A stretch of DNA of 64,000 nucleotides from Siniperca chuatsi (lineage: Eukaryota; Chordata; Actinopteri; Centrarchiformes; Sinipercidae): NCBI RefSeq assembly GCF_020085105.1, contig NC_058046.1, forward strand, positions 1,778,628-1,842,627. The letters are read 5' to 3'. The notes under the pieces are model-generated. The model ran no database searches. It saw only the letters and a list, made by a program, of their open reading frames with translations, and was not told where the DNA came from. Shown piece by piece: positions 22,206 to 35,138 of this stretch. A program made the translations under genes and the position numbers. The first letter of the stretch is position 1; each line of letters starts with the position of its first letter.

Positions 22206-22560
22206 ACTGGATGTATTCCTGTTAGACAGAGCCGTGAACCCCTAGAAAAGTATTGACCCTCTCCTAGACAATTTTGCCTCAAACAGTGCAATAATTATTC
22301 CAAAACACAGTGACATTATCAGCATTCATTACTGTGATGTTGGATTTTATGAATCCAATATTGCAAGTATAGACTCTCTCGTATATAATGCTGTGTCTCC
22401 ATCTAGTAGTATAGATTTGGTCTCACAACGAACGATGTTTGTCTGTTCAGAGGGAAACTGGGTCTTTGCAGCAGGAAAACAACAAGATCCAGATATTTTA
22501 ATTCAACATAAAACAAATAGAGTTAATGCATGTTTCTGCTGTGCATGTGACTGTACTCAC

Positions 22561-22582
22561 CAGATGCTGCGGCAGCTGCCAT
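22561..22582 (-). CDS. GIMAP gene A, first coding exon
   Basis: On the minus strand this reads ATG plus codons for A-A-A-A-A-S and one base, then GTGAGTAC as donor (phase 1). It matches the position and Ala-rich content of the first exon of gene B. Joined to exons 2 and 3 it gives an uninterrupted 848-residue product. The 5' UTR probably extends rightward; its start is not determined. Confidence 0.72.
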
Positions 22583-22589
22583 ACTGTCT

Positions 22590-23595
22590 CTGTGCTGGAA
22601 ACACCGGAAGAGGCTCAGCTGGAGACCAACAGCTGGTCCTCAAAGCCTTCAAACACAAAACAACTTTACCAACCTGGAGCCACTTCTTCTTCTGTGGTTC
22701 TGCTGACTCACTCAGTCACTCTGTGCCAATGATGTCACCAGCCTTTAGGTGTTTGAACTTTATGGTCCAATACCAATTCTCTCTGGCTCGGGCTCTGTTA
22801 TACGACTTTCAGGTGAGCATGTATAGCAAAAACACTTAAAACACACTAGATGCCAAAAGGCAAAAGGTGATCTTTATACAGGGAGAAAAACAATGGACCT
22901 CTCTCCTTGTGACATACAGGAAAAACAGGTGTGATTAACATTCATAGCTGCATTCCATGCAGGTGTGTTTGTTCCAGTGTTGGGTTTTATGCTGGTGTAG
23001 GTATTTATCGTGAGTATTAATCTGATGCCTTTATGACTTAAAAAAGTCGTTTTTAATGTGTGTGTTTCTTTCTGTGCCCACACCACAAGTCAATGTCCCC
23101 GTGATGACAGTAAAGGTTGATCCAGGAATCAATCAATCAAAATGTGTGCTGTGAAAGAGGCCTGTACTGTCCAACAAGCATCAGTCAAGCAGCTGTTACA
23201 CAACCGCTTATTCCATGAGTAGCAGTATTAGTACTAGCAGTAGCAATGCTTCAGTAGCTGTAATATTACAGTAAAAACCATTTCCCTCCAAACAAACCAC
23301 CGGATTCAGTCTGCACGTCACTTCTTTCCTGTTATAGTTTTACCACACTGATCCGACATAGCTGCTGTCATTCAAACACACTATATACAAGTATAATGTG
23401 AGGATATTAATACAAAGCTCCCTTTTCAGCTACGATTGTGTTCCCTCTGTGTTTTACAGGCTGCAGGCCTGCAGCCGCCCTGACCGCGACGATCATCAAT
23501 AATCAGTCCGAATCATTATAATAACACGATCCATCAACATTTCCAACAACCTGCAGCGACTTTATTCATGTTTGTGTTTAGTTTTCTGGAGTTTA
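22590..23595. other. DNA between the two candidate first exons, no gene seen
   Basis: No domain-bearing frame was found. If the exon at 23601-23622 is used, this would be intron. Confidence 0.5.
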
Positions 23596-23600
23596 CTCAC

Positions 23601-23622
23601 CAGCTGATTCTTGCTGCGCCAT
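23601..23622 (-). CDS. alternative first coding exon for GIMAP gene A
   Basis: The minus strand reads ATG plus codons for A-Q-Q-E-S-A and one base, then GTGAGTAAAC as donor, again phase 1, so it can splice to the same exon 2. An interferon-type motif array sits six bases upstream of the ATG. It may instead be the first exon of a gene not otherwise seen. The call rests on the ATG, the donor and the phase. Confidence 0.5.
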
Positions 23623-23627
23623 CAGGA

Positions 23628-23649
23628 GAAAGTGAAAGTGAAAGTAAAG
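23628..23649 (-). promoter_or_regulatory. IRF/ISRE-like element
   Basis: Three adjoining GAAAGT units (23628-23645) followed by AAAG; on the minus strand this is a TTTC repeat. Spaced GAAANNGAAA is the binding consensus of interferon regulatory factors and ISGF3. It lies immediately upstream of the alternative first ATG, so it is within or beside the 5' UTR. Function is inferred. Confidence 0.6.
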
Positions 23650-24480
23650 ACAGTTCGCGACGTCAGAAGGCTCCGCGGCGCCGTTCTCCACACATCCGCG
23701 TGTATTTCAAAGGAGTGAAAAGTGGCCCGAAGTATACAAGTCCACGAGCTGTGGATATGCAAAGCGAACTTTGAATATAATCACAGCGGAAACACTAATT
23801 CCCCCGGCTCCAACAGACTTCACTAGTGCAGGGTAGAGCGCCACCTGCTGGGCAGCAACAGTAGAACACACTGAAGAGGCGCAGTGCATTTTTATCATAA
23901 AGCAGCCATCAGCTGAGAGATGATGCTTGTGATCACACAGGTGGTGACACTTTCAAATATAATGAAAACCAACGAGCTGCACCAAACACTGCGTCGCTGA
24001 GGCCGTTTTAAAGCGGCACTGTCGGGCTGGACTCAGACCAGCGGCCCCTCTGGAGGCCCTGGTTTGTCCTCATGTCTGTCAGTGTCACTGAGGGTCTGCT
24101 GTGACCGACAGAGGTTTTGTGTGCTTGGATAAATTTGTGACACAGGTAAACAGCATCAGTCACAAGGCGACGCAATTTGTGATCTAAACGGAAACAGGAG
24201 GCTCATCCCACCACCCGAACACAAACAGCAGCGAAAGATGCTCACAGCTTCAGCTACAAGCAGACGAGAAATAACTGCCGAACATATATGTAAATGTAAC
24301 AGGGATTTAAAGGATCAGAACATTGCCTTGTGAGGTTCCTGTAGTTTTTATTAAAGCAGGATATACTGCAGGAGAAAACAGGCCTGTTTTGGATAACAGA
24401 TAGTTAACAGCACAAAGGAAAAACAATACTTGCACATTTGAGCAGATTTTTGTTTGAAAAGTATTTGATATGCAGTTGTA
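23650..24480. other. upstream DNA of alternative exon, no gene seen
   Basis: This part is locally richer in CpG (for example CGCGGCGCCG near 23675) and may be promoter DNA. No coding region was recognised. Confidence 0.4.
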
Positions 24481-24489
24481 TTTGGAATT

Positions 24490-24700
24490 GCATTACTGAT
24501 AAAATCAATCAAACTGTACTTATATAGCACAAGTCATACATCAAATCCAAGTGCTGAACATACGTTTAAATTAAAAAAACATTTAAATGAATGAAATAAA
24601 GTATAATATCATGAAACTAATAATAAGAAATAACAGTAAAAGTGTAAATTACAATAAACACACAGTAGAGTAAAGCCAGGCTAAAAAGGTGTGTGTTCTT
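24490..24700. repeat. dispersed repeat with LINE/SINE-type tail
   Basis: Contains AATCAATCAAACTGTACTTA followed by TATAGCAC and GTGCTGAACATA, resembling the shared tail of many fish retroelements. Confidence 0.45.
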
Positions 24701-24947
24701 TTAAAGATGTAGAGTGTTCACTCCAAACACGCTCACTTACAGGTAAAAGTCCTGAATGCTGCAACATTCTACTAATTTCAGTACGAGAAAAAGTAGGTAA
24801 GTATTCTTAGAAAAATAAACTATGTCACTTTAAAAAATTGAAATCATTAAAACTTGTACAAACTTCTAACAAAGGTGTCCACAGAGAAATGTTGCTACAG
24901 CTGTAAAAATCAGTTACAGAACAAAAAACATTAAAACAGAAAACTCC

Positions 24948-25047
24948 NNNNNNNNNNNNNNNNNNNNNNNNNNNNNNNNNNNNNNNNNNNNNNNNNNNNN
25001 NNNNNNNNNNNNNNNNNNNNNNNNNNNNNNNNNNNNNNNNNNNNNNN
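24948..25047. other. assembly gap (100 N)
   Basis: Exactly 100 N. This is the usual placeholder for a gap of unknown length. Block B begins on its first right-hand base, so the true left end of block B, and possibly more GIMAP exons, are hidden here. Confidence 0.99.
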
Positions 25048-26560
25048 GTCCACATGTCTTGAAAATGGAAATACTGCATTGTGCCATCAAATCTTACAGT
25101 AGTGTTAATGATTGTTCTTGTTTTTGGCTTCAAAAAGCATCACAAATTACAGCATTTCCCCATATTTAGGAAGAATGGTACATTACTGCTAGAATTTGGC
25201 TGTATTTTAACAGCAGTTTGTTACAACTTTTACATTTTAAGATGGTAAAAGACATCAATTAATCAATGACAGACAGAGATCAATTCATCAATCTTGCTGT
25301 TGTTGGTGACGCTTATTTTATTTAATTTTCTATCACAAAACTCTACCAGTAACGTTACTAGTTTTATACAGTCTATGGTTACCACTCACAAACTGTCTGC
25401 AAGTCGCATCAGCTGGGTGGAGTTGATTCGTGCCAAAACGTTATCTGTTATACATTTGTTTTTCACTGCGTGAGGAAATGGAAGTGTGGCATGAAAGAGT
25501 GTGAAAAGTGTCAATTAATAACTTTAAAAGTGCAATAGCTCTGCATGTTGTTTTTGAAGCAAGACGACTGAGTAGCAAAAAATTCTTCAGTATATTGCAA
25601 CCATTGTGTATCCCGGAAAAAACTGTAGCACAGCATGAAATAAAATATAATGCCTTTGAGCATCAGGGAATGTGTGGTACAGAAAAGTTACATCCCCAGC
25701 AGATTCACACAAAAATCTATTCAACTTTGGTATTTTGTCACCACCAAGTGTCAGCCAAAAAAAAAGAGCTGCAACAACAGAAAGTCGTCTAAAGCCTCTG
25801 GTTTCACAGTGGTATGTGCTACTCCGGCAGCAACGAGACTGAAAAGGTGGAGCTAGTTTCAAATGATGATCTACGTAAGTTGTCCCTCTGCTAGTCATCT
25901 CAGGGACCGACCAACCTCCCAAAACTGTCATCTGCTGAGCCACACTACTAGCATGGCTACATATCAAATAAAATAAACAGCTGAGTATCTGCTTCAATAC
26001 AGCTGCAGTACTGACAGATGACAGATGAGGAATTGTGTTTAATTTGGTTTAATTAGCTAAAGACTGTGTGTGAGTCTGGTTACAGAATCATTTGAGACCG
26101 ATTCACAGTTAAGCCCTTTAATAACTATCTACAATCCACTATTGCTTGTGTGTGTGAGCCTCTGGAAATAAAATAACAATCTTCAGACTGATAAGTATTA
26201 GTTAGAAGTGGACATAAAACCAAAAAATCATTATCAAAACATTTTCCACCTATACTGATGCTACACAGGTGAACTTTTTACTCTGACAACTAACAATTCA
26301 CTGCTGTAGAGAATAATTTATTATAACTAATTGTTACTTATTACATGTTATGATGGTGTTATCTATACAACAGAAACCATCAGAGGGCAACATACACATA
26401 CAAGTGGCCATCAGCTATTTCTCAGTTAAACTATATGGATGAGTTCATGTAGACCAAAATAATAAAGAAAAATAAGTTACTGTATATTTATGTAAAGTTT
26501 AATCAGGCAAACAGCGACTAGGAGACATAGGACATAGTTATTTTATCATGTGGGTGTTGG
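25048..26560. other. no recognisable gene; duplicated DNA
   Basis: Copy of 979-2310. The frame at 25508-25792 is a shortened version of the one in block A, ended by an extra A in a poly-A run. Confidence 0.6.
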
Positions 26561-26566
26561 ACTCAC

Positions 26567-26585
26567 CAGGTGCTGCAGTCGCCAT
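26567..26585 (-). CDS. isolated GIMAP-type first coding exon (block B)
   Basis: Identical in the coding part to 2316-2334: ATG, A-T-A-A-P, one base, then GTGAGT. Leftward in transcription direction the next visible GIMAP exon 2 is that of gene A (20501-20560), beyond the gap. It could be a distal first exon of gene A, the first exon of a gene lost in the gap, or a relic. Confidence 0.55.
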
Positions 26586-26599
26586 GATGTCGCTCTGCT

Positions 26600-27590
26600 C
26601 GAAACATCAGAAACTAGTTTAACTGGAGAACCTCTGCTGGGTTTAACCAGCCCGTTCTCATTCCCAGGGCATCAAATACCAACATTTTGTCACGCCCCTC
26701 AGTGTCATATAAAGACACACAAGGTAGCCTTTGGAGGTGGGGTGGTTGAAACCCAGGGTTTTCACTCTGGAGACCAGGGTTCATGTCCTGTGTCAAACCA
26801 AAAGTAAATGTTGATTTTAAAGTTACATGACTTCCTACTGTCTAACCAAATGGTTTTTTCCCTAAACCTAACCACACTTGTAAGTGACAGTACATCGTTT
26901 CTGAAGTGAAGGCGTCTCCTACAAACGTTGGTTTAACCTAAGAACATAAAAAAGGAGGTGAGACTGGATGAGTTTAAAAGATTAATCAAACTATTGTTAT
27001 TTTTTGAGCCACCTTGGTTCATACTCAAATATATATATATATTATAATATTACTCAGTTTCAATTGAAATGAGACTGAAGTATTTGTAATAATAAAGCAC
27101 TTGTTGTCTTGAACAGCTTTTTTCCCATGGCAAGCTAAGGTGTGGTTCAGGTAACATTCTGGTATTTATGCCAGTAGTTTGGCAGTTTGCCTTCAGTTCA
27201 GGGTTGTATTTATTCAACGTCATGTTTACATTTATTGAAAGATCATAGATCAATCATTGATGACAAATTTTGAGTAAGATGATCGACGCTCACTTAAGAA
27301 TTCAGACGATGTCTTGGCCAAAAGATCTTTTTTTCACTTTAGATTACAGTTTGTTGGTGTAAAATCTAATCAGTTCGCGGAAAAGGTGGACCTATATAAG
27401 GACAAAGGAGCTTCTAAAAATAACAATAGTAGAGGCATAACCAGTTAAACAGGCTTCATCTGGTCTCTGTCAGACAAACATTTCAGTTCACACATCTGAT
27501 AGTGTGAAAGTGTGTGTTAGCTTTGAAGAATCACATGCACGTGTATGTGCTAATGCATGTTTTGAATCAGCTCCCATGGTGTGTGTATGT
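26600..27590. other. no recognisable gene
   Basis: Copy of about 2350-3340 without the inverted repeat and long TA tract; about 75 bases near 26955-27030 are unrelated to block A. Confidence 0.55.
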
Positions 27591-27593
27591 GTG

Positions 27594-27855
27594 TGTACAG
27601 CTAGGTGTGGAAAGACGTTTGTTCAAAAACACTAGTTTAAGGTATCTGATCTTAATCAGACTTACAGCAGATCTAGCCCCTACAATACAATACTGCAGAA
27701 CAAACACTTCATGAATACAGACAGCTGTAAGACCATCTAGTCTAAGACAAGTCAAGTCAAGACTGAGTTCAAATCGACCAAATCAAGTCCAGACAAAACC
27801 AACATACACTTCAAAGCCAGAAAATAATGGTGAGTCACATTGTACAGAGCACTGT

Positions 27856-27907
<52 letters not shown>

Positions 27908-28002
27908 TAACACGGCAGCGGCGGATGGCAAAGATGACGCATTACAAGCTGCGTCAATGGTATGAAATGGTATACACTATACACCTGTCTCCTAAGTAGC
28001 AT
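27594..28002. repeat. block B-specific insertion with (CT)n
   Basis: About 410 bases absent from block A (junction near 3335-3338). It includes a (CT)n tract at 27856-27903. No terminal repeats were found, so it could equally be a deletion in A. Confidence 0.75.
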
Positions 28003-28626
28003 GGTTGCCTCCCCCCACTCTGTTTGCAAGTGTTGTGAAGACATCGTGTGGATGGATGAAAACAATAGGTTGTGTGTTGCATCAAGTTATCAGTAGAGAT
28101 AAGTGGGCTTACAAGTAAATGTTGGAATTTATATGTATCTAGGTTATATTTGCATAATGTATTTATTTTTTCTTTTGCAAACATTTGATATTTACACAGC
28201 TAACAGCGACATCGGCAGCACTGCAGTGAAACCAGAGTGAAATTCAGCAGAGAGGAGAGAATTTGTCATAATCAATGCACACATTCACTTCTTATATTGG
28301 AGTGAATAGACTCAGGACCTGCTGCTAGTCTCCTAAAGGGGCGGGGCAGTGGCAGTCAACTGCAGAGAGGGGAGAGGTGGGGAGTGGCTCAGGTGAGCAG
28401 TGCCAGGGAGAGCTAATTGACACAGCTGAGACTTGTCCAGTTATGCTCTCCCTTTATATGCAGTAGCGTGCTAGCATCTGAAGTCAGACACACATGCGGC
28501 CAGATAGAGCAGCCAGGCTGGATGAAGAAGTTAGTTTGAAGACAGCCTAGTTGGGATCATCCCCATCCCAACCAGACTTCTTAAAGAAGTTTTACCCTTA
28601 GTTAGCACTTCTTTACTGGATATGAT

Positions 28627-28990
28627 CAATCTGTCTTCATTCGCAGGCTATGTACCAGTCTTTTAAAATACCTGTAATTAAACCTCTTCTTAAAAAGCCC
28701 ACTCTTGATCCAGGGGTTTTAGCCAAGACCTATATCTAACCTTCCCTTTCTCGCTAAGATCCTTGAGAAAGCAATCGGCAATCAGTTGTGTGACTTTCTA
28801 AATAACAATAGTTTATTTGAGGATTTTCAGTCAGGATTTAGAGTGCATCAAAGCACAGAGACAGCACTGGTGAAAATTACAAATGACCTTTTAATTGCAT
28901 CAGACAATGGACTTGTTCTGTACTTGCCTTGTTAGATCTTAGTTCTGAATTCGACACCATTGACCATCACATCCTATTACAGAGACTGGA
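28627..28990 (+). pseudogene. L2-type LINE RT fragment (block B)
   Basis: Copy of 3960-4325 with the same frame breaks, so the damage predates the duplication. Confidence 0.85.
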
Positions 28991-28997
28991 AAATTCA

Positions 28998-29870
28998 ACT
29001 GGCGTTAAAAGGAACCGCACTAAGCAGTTATAGTTAGCCACAATTCCCTCCTGACCCCTGTGTGCTCTTTCTTTCCTTGTGTTTCTTGTGTGTCCTCTGT
29101 TGCTGTATGTGCGTGTGTGGGTATACTGGTCTGGCTTCCTGGTCTCCCGCCTGCTGCTGATCACCGGCACACCTGATGTCAATCATTCAATCACTCTCCA
29201 CAGCATATCTCTCAGGCTCTACCACACTACCAGTGCCAGATTGTCTCCGTACACTTGTACAATATATCCACGTAAAGGCTCCTACCTCGACCAAGTTAAG
29301 TAATTGTAGTAGTTTCTAGTTTTTGCCTCGTTTGTAACTTTGTCTGCTTCTGTCTCAGAGCTACTCTACGCTAGTGATTTCAGCCACAGTCTCCTCCCGG
29401 ATCGCTACAAAACCGTTTGCTTGTTCCATCTGCCACGCTACACTAGCCAGCTGCCTCTTGTTCTGTCGGCCTCACCTCACGAGCCAGCTGCCTCTCGTGT
29501 CCAACCTGCTCCACTCCATGGAGCAGCTGCGTGACTGGTTCAGAACCTACTTCCCCAGTCTTCGTTCCCAGAGCTTCGTCGCTTCTTCCAGGACCGGGCC
29601 CACCACGTCCTCTGTGGCTACAGGATATTACGCCGGGTTAACCGCTCTGGAGAAGTTCTATTCCCCAGTTATTGCTTGCAGTATATGAGACAGAGAGAAA
29701 CTCGGGGTTTGTTGAAGAAAACCTGCCAGCAGAGTCAGCTACCATGGTAACTGATCCAGAGTTTAAGTTGCCTCTCTTTCTAGAACTGAAAACCCAGAGT
29801 TTCCCTCAGCTCAGGGTTAACAGTCAGAGTTTTCACTTCTCTGAAACAGGGCCCCGAACTAAATGATCTA
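28998..29870. other. LTR-like and PIF/Harbinger-like repeat DNA (block B)
   Basis: Copy of about 4330-5200. No gene is supported. Confidence 0.35.
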
Positions 29871-30223
29871 ACATGAGCAAGCTAACTCTAATGTTAGCTA
29901 GCTGTAGGTAACGCCAGTAAGTAAGCAAGCACAGCACAGCACACTCACCTGGAGATGACAATGATGAACCCGATGCTGAATCACGACCGTTGGGTCGAAT
30001 AAAAATGCTCCACTTTGTCTTTCTCCTCCTGGTAGAAGCCAGCTGGTTTTCTCCTGTTGTACGGTGACTCCTGTTAACAGCTTCACAGTGTAAACTATTT
30101 ACAGTGTCCACTCAAAGTGCTCCCACTCATGTCCATTCTATAACCCAGACCCAGTTGTCTGAGTTGGTGAAATTCCTTCCCTCAATGTAACATCTAGATC
30201 CTCTCCAGATATGTTCACAACAT

Positions 30224-31218
30224 TCAAGAACCTTCTTGCAGTGTCCAGCACCATCTTAATCCTTTCGACTTCCCCTTTATTTTAGCAGCACAATTTATAA
30301 CCATGGCAATAAATGCCAGAAATTGTTTCTTGTCCATACTGATGCTCTGATCAGCTCCATTCCCTTTCTGCTCCTTTTCCTTTTGCACTGCCACCATTTC
30401 ACAGTTTCTCTCCATACTCTTAGCAGCTTCAGCGTATGACAATCCCTTTTCTGCTCTGATCTTATTCATTTTTACTTAATTCTTTTTGGACACTGTGCTA
30501 ATCCCGTATGGTGATTTCCTTCGCAGTGCAGGCACTTTGCTTGCTCTTTCTCCACTTTGCACTCCTCCACATTACAGTTGTCCTTCCCACATCTCCTGTT
30601 TCCTCTACATCCTGCAGCAACATGTCCATATTCCTGACAGCAGAAACATCTGAGAGGAGCTCTCTCATACGGTCTCACCCTGTAACACACATAATCTAGA
30701 TCCACTCTTTCCCGGCAACTCCCCCTCAAATGTCAAACACACAGAGTTACTCTCCTCCTCCCCATTTCTGAATCTTGTCAGCCTTCTTGCCTCACACACA
30801 TCTTGACTCGTCCTCTACTGTCAATAGCACGACGCTTACTACTCCCTTCTTCTTTATTTCTGTTCTAAGTGGGAAGCATTTCACACTGCTGTAATCTCCA
30901 AATGCATTAATCTTCAGGGCTTTATCTCTCTGACGCTTTGATACAGTCAATAATAACCATCCCACTTCCTGTTATCCTGACCGATTGTACATCTCCGAGC
31001 ATTCCTCCTACAAACTTTCCGACCTCATGTGGATCCTTGAAAATGCAGTCTGTTTGTGTCACCGCTACCATCCCGACAAGATACTTCTCCTCTTTCTTCA
31101 TTGTCTGACTGGATTCACTTGAACTGCTCTTCTTCCTTTTCTTTTTCTTTTCAAATCCTCTCCAGTCCTCGTTTCCAATTTCGCGCTCCGATTCCTCCTC
31201 TGACTCCATTTCCGCCAT
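30224..31218 (-). pseudogene. I/Nimb-like LINE ORF1, broken, block B
   Basis: Three minus-strand frames in order: 31218-30922 (MAEMESEEESE, basic Ser-rich region), 30729-30472 (zinc knuckles) and 30469-30224. The first knuckle reads CFCCQEYGHVAAGC, a C-x2-C-x4-H-x4-C motif, and a second Cys/His cluster is CLHCEGNHHTGLAQC. A 2-base loss near 30954 relative to block A shifts the first frame. It keeps the 26 bases that block A lost. Confidence 0.8.
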
Positions 31219-32007
31219 TTTTCCTGTTCAGCCTTCTTCCAGTAGCTTACAGACTGTAGTTCCGTCCGCTCATGTGAGGGAGTCTCTAGTAACCGCACCT
31301 CAATTTACAGATTATTTTTTACAGCTCTGCTGCCACAAATAAACAGGAGGGAAGTCAAAAATGTCACGTGGCCCACAAACTGACAGGAAGCAATCTACAA
31401 ATAAAAATGGAACCACAAATGCGTAAATATCACTTTACATGTATTTTTGTGGTAAAATCATCATTTTATGTGAAATCAAAATATGTTTTTACAGACTAAG
31501 TTAAACATATTTGCAAATCGCTCTGTATTTTTGTGGATATGACACAAATACAAAAAACACGTTTGTGGATAGTGGAATATTTCTGTACTATGGTACACAT
31601 TTGTGGATTGTCTTCTGTGGATTACAAATAATAAAGTCTAATAAAAACTTCCATAGGCGAGTTCCCTCAAAAGGAGATTTCCAGATGTTAGGGTGGCTCT
31701 TTGAACAGTTCATTAAGGCTTTCAAAGATTGAGGGGGACCAGGCGTGGGATTTGCTGGTTCAGGACTGGCAGGAAGCGAAGTAGCCAGTTCCGGACAGGC
31801 AGGCTGCAGGCTCACAAACACGAGCCTAACAGACTGGAGTGCAGGCTGAGATGAAGGCTGGTTGCTAGCAGAGTGGGAAACTGGGTGGAAGCTAGCCGGC
31901 TGGATGCTAGCAGGCCGAGGTGCAGACTGAAGACGATGCTGAAGGCTAGGTGGCTGGGAATCAGGCTGGAGGCCAGCATGCAGGAGGTTAACAGGGTAGG
32001 AAGCGGA

Positions 32008-35000
32008 CTTCTTCTTCTTCTAATGTTTTATGGCGATTGGCAAACAACTTATGGTGTATTACCGCCACCCTCTGAAATGGAGTGTGGATCAGAATGGTCT
32101 TATGACTACTTTATATTCTTATAGTCCTGTCTTTTCTAAAAAAAGAAATATGGCCCTATACCCCACATGCCCTGAGTTCAATTGTAGTAACTCCTTTGTT
32201 CCAAACTTGATGCGATCTCTTCTCAGTCTGTTTTTTAGAATCTGTCTTTACTGCATGTACCTAGGACAACTGATAATTACATGTTCTACAGTTTCCTGTA
32301 TGTTACAGTACTCACACAGAGCACCCAGTGCCACGTTTACCAGTTATCTTAAGTTTACTATTAAGACCAGTATGCCCAAACCTCATCCTCGAGATAATGT
32401 CTTCTTCTTTTTTTGTTCTACTGGTTTCCCTCATTTCTCCTACTTTCTTACCTTTAGTTTCCCTCTTCCAAATTTCCTGCCATTTCTTTTTCATATCTAC
32501 TTTGATTGTGCGTTTAACTTCAGCCTTACTATAATTTACTGTCATATTTACTTCTACTTTCTTAGTTGCATCTTTTGCACTTGGTTCCTATCTACATTTC
32601 TCTCTTTCTTCCTTTCCAGAAGGTGCAGGTCCACCATTATCTCTCCTAATAACCAAGGTGGGACAATGGCGAACGGCACAGTGGGGCTTAACATTATATC
32701 CCCTATCCCTGTTCCATTCGCTGTATTTCCTATTGTCCAGCTGAAGCTCTTGATCTGTCATTTTTCTTTCTCTTGGCATGGTTTTAACACCTTCTGAGTA
32801 GGGTGATTCTCCTTGTGCCCCTTTAAGTTTGCCCAGTATGTTAGTGCTAATTGGGTTCTTCTGATTTCCAGCGGCATTTAAGTCATTTCCACTTGCCAGG
32901 CTGATACTGGGGTAGTTTTTATGGCACCACAGCAAAGTCTCAAGGCCTGATATTGTATTGTATCAAACGTCTTTAATAATGTTTTTGATGCTGATTGGTA
33001 AACTATGCTGCCATAGTCTGGAACTGCCCTGATTAACCCAATATATACAGTTTTCAGAGAAACCCCCACTCTCTACCCCTCAAACACCTTAAAATATTCA
33101 GTACCTTTTTACACTTTTCAACAATTTTTCCAATATGAGTAGTCCAAGTAAGATTCTTGTTGAACCAGATACCTAGATACTTGAAACACTACCCTCTCTA
33201 AACTTTCTCCATAAAGTTTAATCTGAATTTTCCTTTTTGTGAAACATACTGCCTTTGTTTTTGCCACTAAAAATCCCCACTCCATTGCCCAACTCTCTAC
33301 TTTCCTTATTGCCTGTTGCATTTTCCTGACTACATAATCTATATTCCTTCCCTTTTTCCACATAACTCCATCATCTGCAAATAATGCAACACCAATCAAC
33401 CTATCTATACTATTAAACACTTAATTGATCATAAATGGGAACAGAACTGGACGAATTATACTCCATATTCCACTCAATACTTGGTACTATATTCTTTCCC
33501 TGCTCTTACTGATACAGTATCCACCTCACTGTTAAGAAGTTTTTAACCCATCTACACATTCTCCCTCTTATTCCCATTTGATGTAACTTGATCATTAACC
33601 CTTCCTTCCACAACGTGTCATACGCCTTCTCAACATCAAAAGATACAGCTACTAAACTCTCTTTATTAATTTGAGCTTTCCTAATTTAATTTGCTAAACA
33701 CAGAGCCAGATCAATTGTACTTCTTCCTTTTCTAAATCCGCTTTGGTAATTCTTTAACAGACCTTTTGTCTCTATATGATACCTTAATCTTTCGTTTATT
33801 ATTTTTTCCATAATTTTTCCTTCATGTGACGTCAAAGCAATCAGTGTATAACTTTCTGCCAAGCCTGGGTCCTTACCTGGCTTACAAATAGGGACAATAA
33901 CTGACTCTTTTCATTGACTTGGTAAACATCCCTTTTCCCATACCTTATTATATAATCTTAATAATATTCCTTTACTCTAATACTTAGGTTTCCTAGCATA
34001 CAATAACTTATTTGGTCTTTCCCTAGCGTTGTTTTCCCAGACTTTCTTAATGCATTATTTAGCTCTCTTATAGTAAACAACATATTTATTGCACTTCCTT
34101 CTTCCTTATCATCCTGCAGTGCTTCTACATTTTTTTCCTATTGTTCTATCTCTGCTTCTTTTCCTCATTCCTCAAATTTTTAGTGCTATGTACCTTAACA
34201 AATGTCTCTGCTAATAACTCTGCTTTCTCTTTACCTTCTATTACTACATTCTCCCATCTTTCATTATAGGATATCCATACTCTTTTCTATTTCCAGACAT
34301 CCCCTTGCTCATACCCCATACTCGGTCTAATGGTGTAGTCACAATAGCTCTTCCAAAAATCTTAACTTAACTCTCTTTACTGTACTCCTAACTACTGCCT
34401 GCTTTCTTTTATAGTCAATAAGATGCTGAAAATGATGTGTTTTCTTCAAGACTTTAAATGCCTTATTTTGATTTTTAATTGCAGAAGTGCATTCTTGTGT
34501 CCACCGTGGAACTTTTCCTTTTATTACTGCTTCTTTTTGTTATGGACTCTTTTGCTGCTCCTATTATAATACAGTTTATTTCTGCATTGAGGTCATCAAT
34601 TGTCTGTTTCATATTTACCTCCTTTAATTTCCCTTAAGTTATTATTCTATACTTGTTCCAATTTGCTTCTTCAAATTTCCATCTTCCTTCTCTCTCATCC
34701 TGTTCTACTTCCCTTTCTACTCCAGTACTTGTGACTATAGGATAGTGATCACTCCCTAGTGCTTCCTTTAAATACTTCCCAACTACTCTCCCTGACCAAA
34801 GACTGTGATACCAAAGCAAGATCTATTGCAGACTCTGTTCCTATCACCAAATTTACCTGTGTGCTTGATCCATCATTTAAACACACCAGTTCCTTTTCAT
34901 CCATTAGCTTCTCTAAGATTTCTCCATTTGAATCTTCTTGTTCACCCCATACTGTGCTGTGCGCATTGAAGTCTCCACACCAGATGACATTACCTCTCCA

Positions 35001-35138
35001 ATGTTCCAGTATTGATTCTAGTTTTACTTTCTCAAGTTTTTTGCAGGCGACAGCGGTAAGGAGAGGGAGGGTGGCTGCCGCTCTTGTGAACTTGCATGGC
35101 TCTTCAGGAGCTTCATGACTCCATGAAGCTCCTGACAA
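32008..35138 (-). mobile_element. I/Nimb-like LINE ORF2, 5'-truncated, block B
   Basis: Minus-strand order: endonuclease C-terminal half (35138-34634, with CGDFNAHSTVWG and SDHYPI), linker, RT (FDVEKAYDTLW near 33640, ALFADDG near 33390), thumb (33069-32878), then a junction near 32579 where about 394 bases containing most of the RNase H domain are missing, then the C-terminal region and a CTT/GAA tail at 32008-32021. The RT is not split by the LTR element here, and this shows the empty insertion site. Confidence 0.85.
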
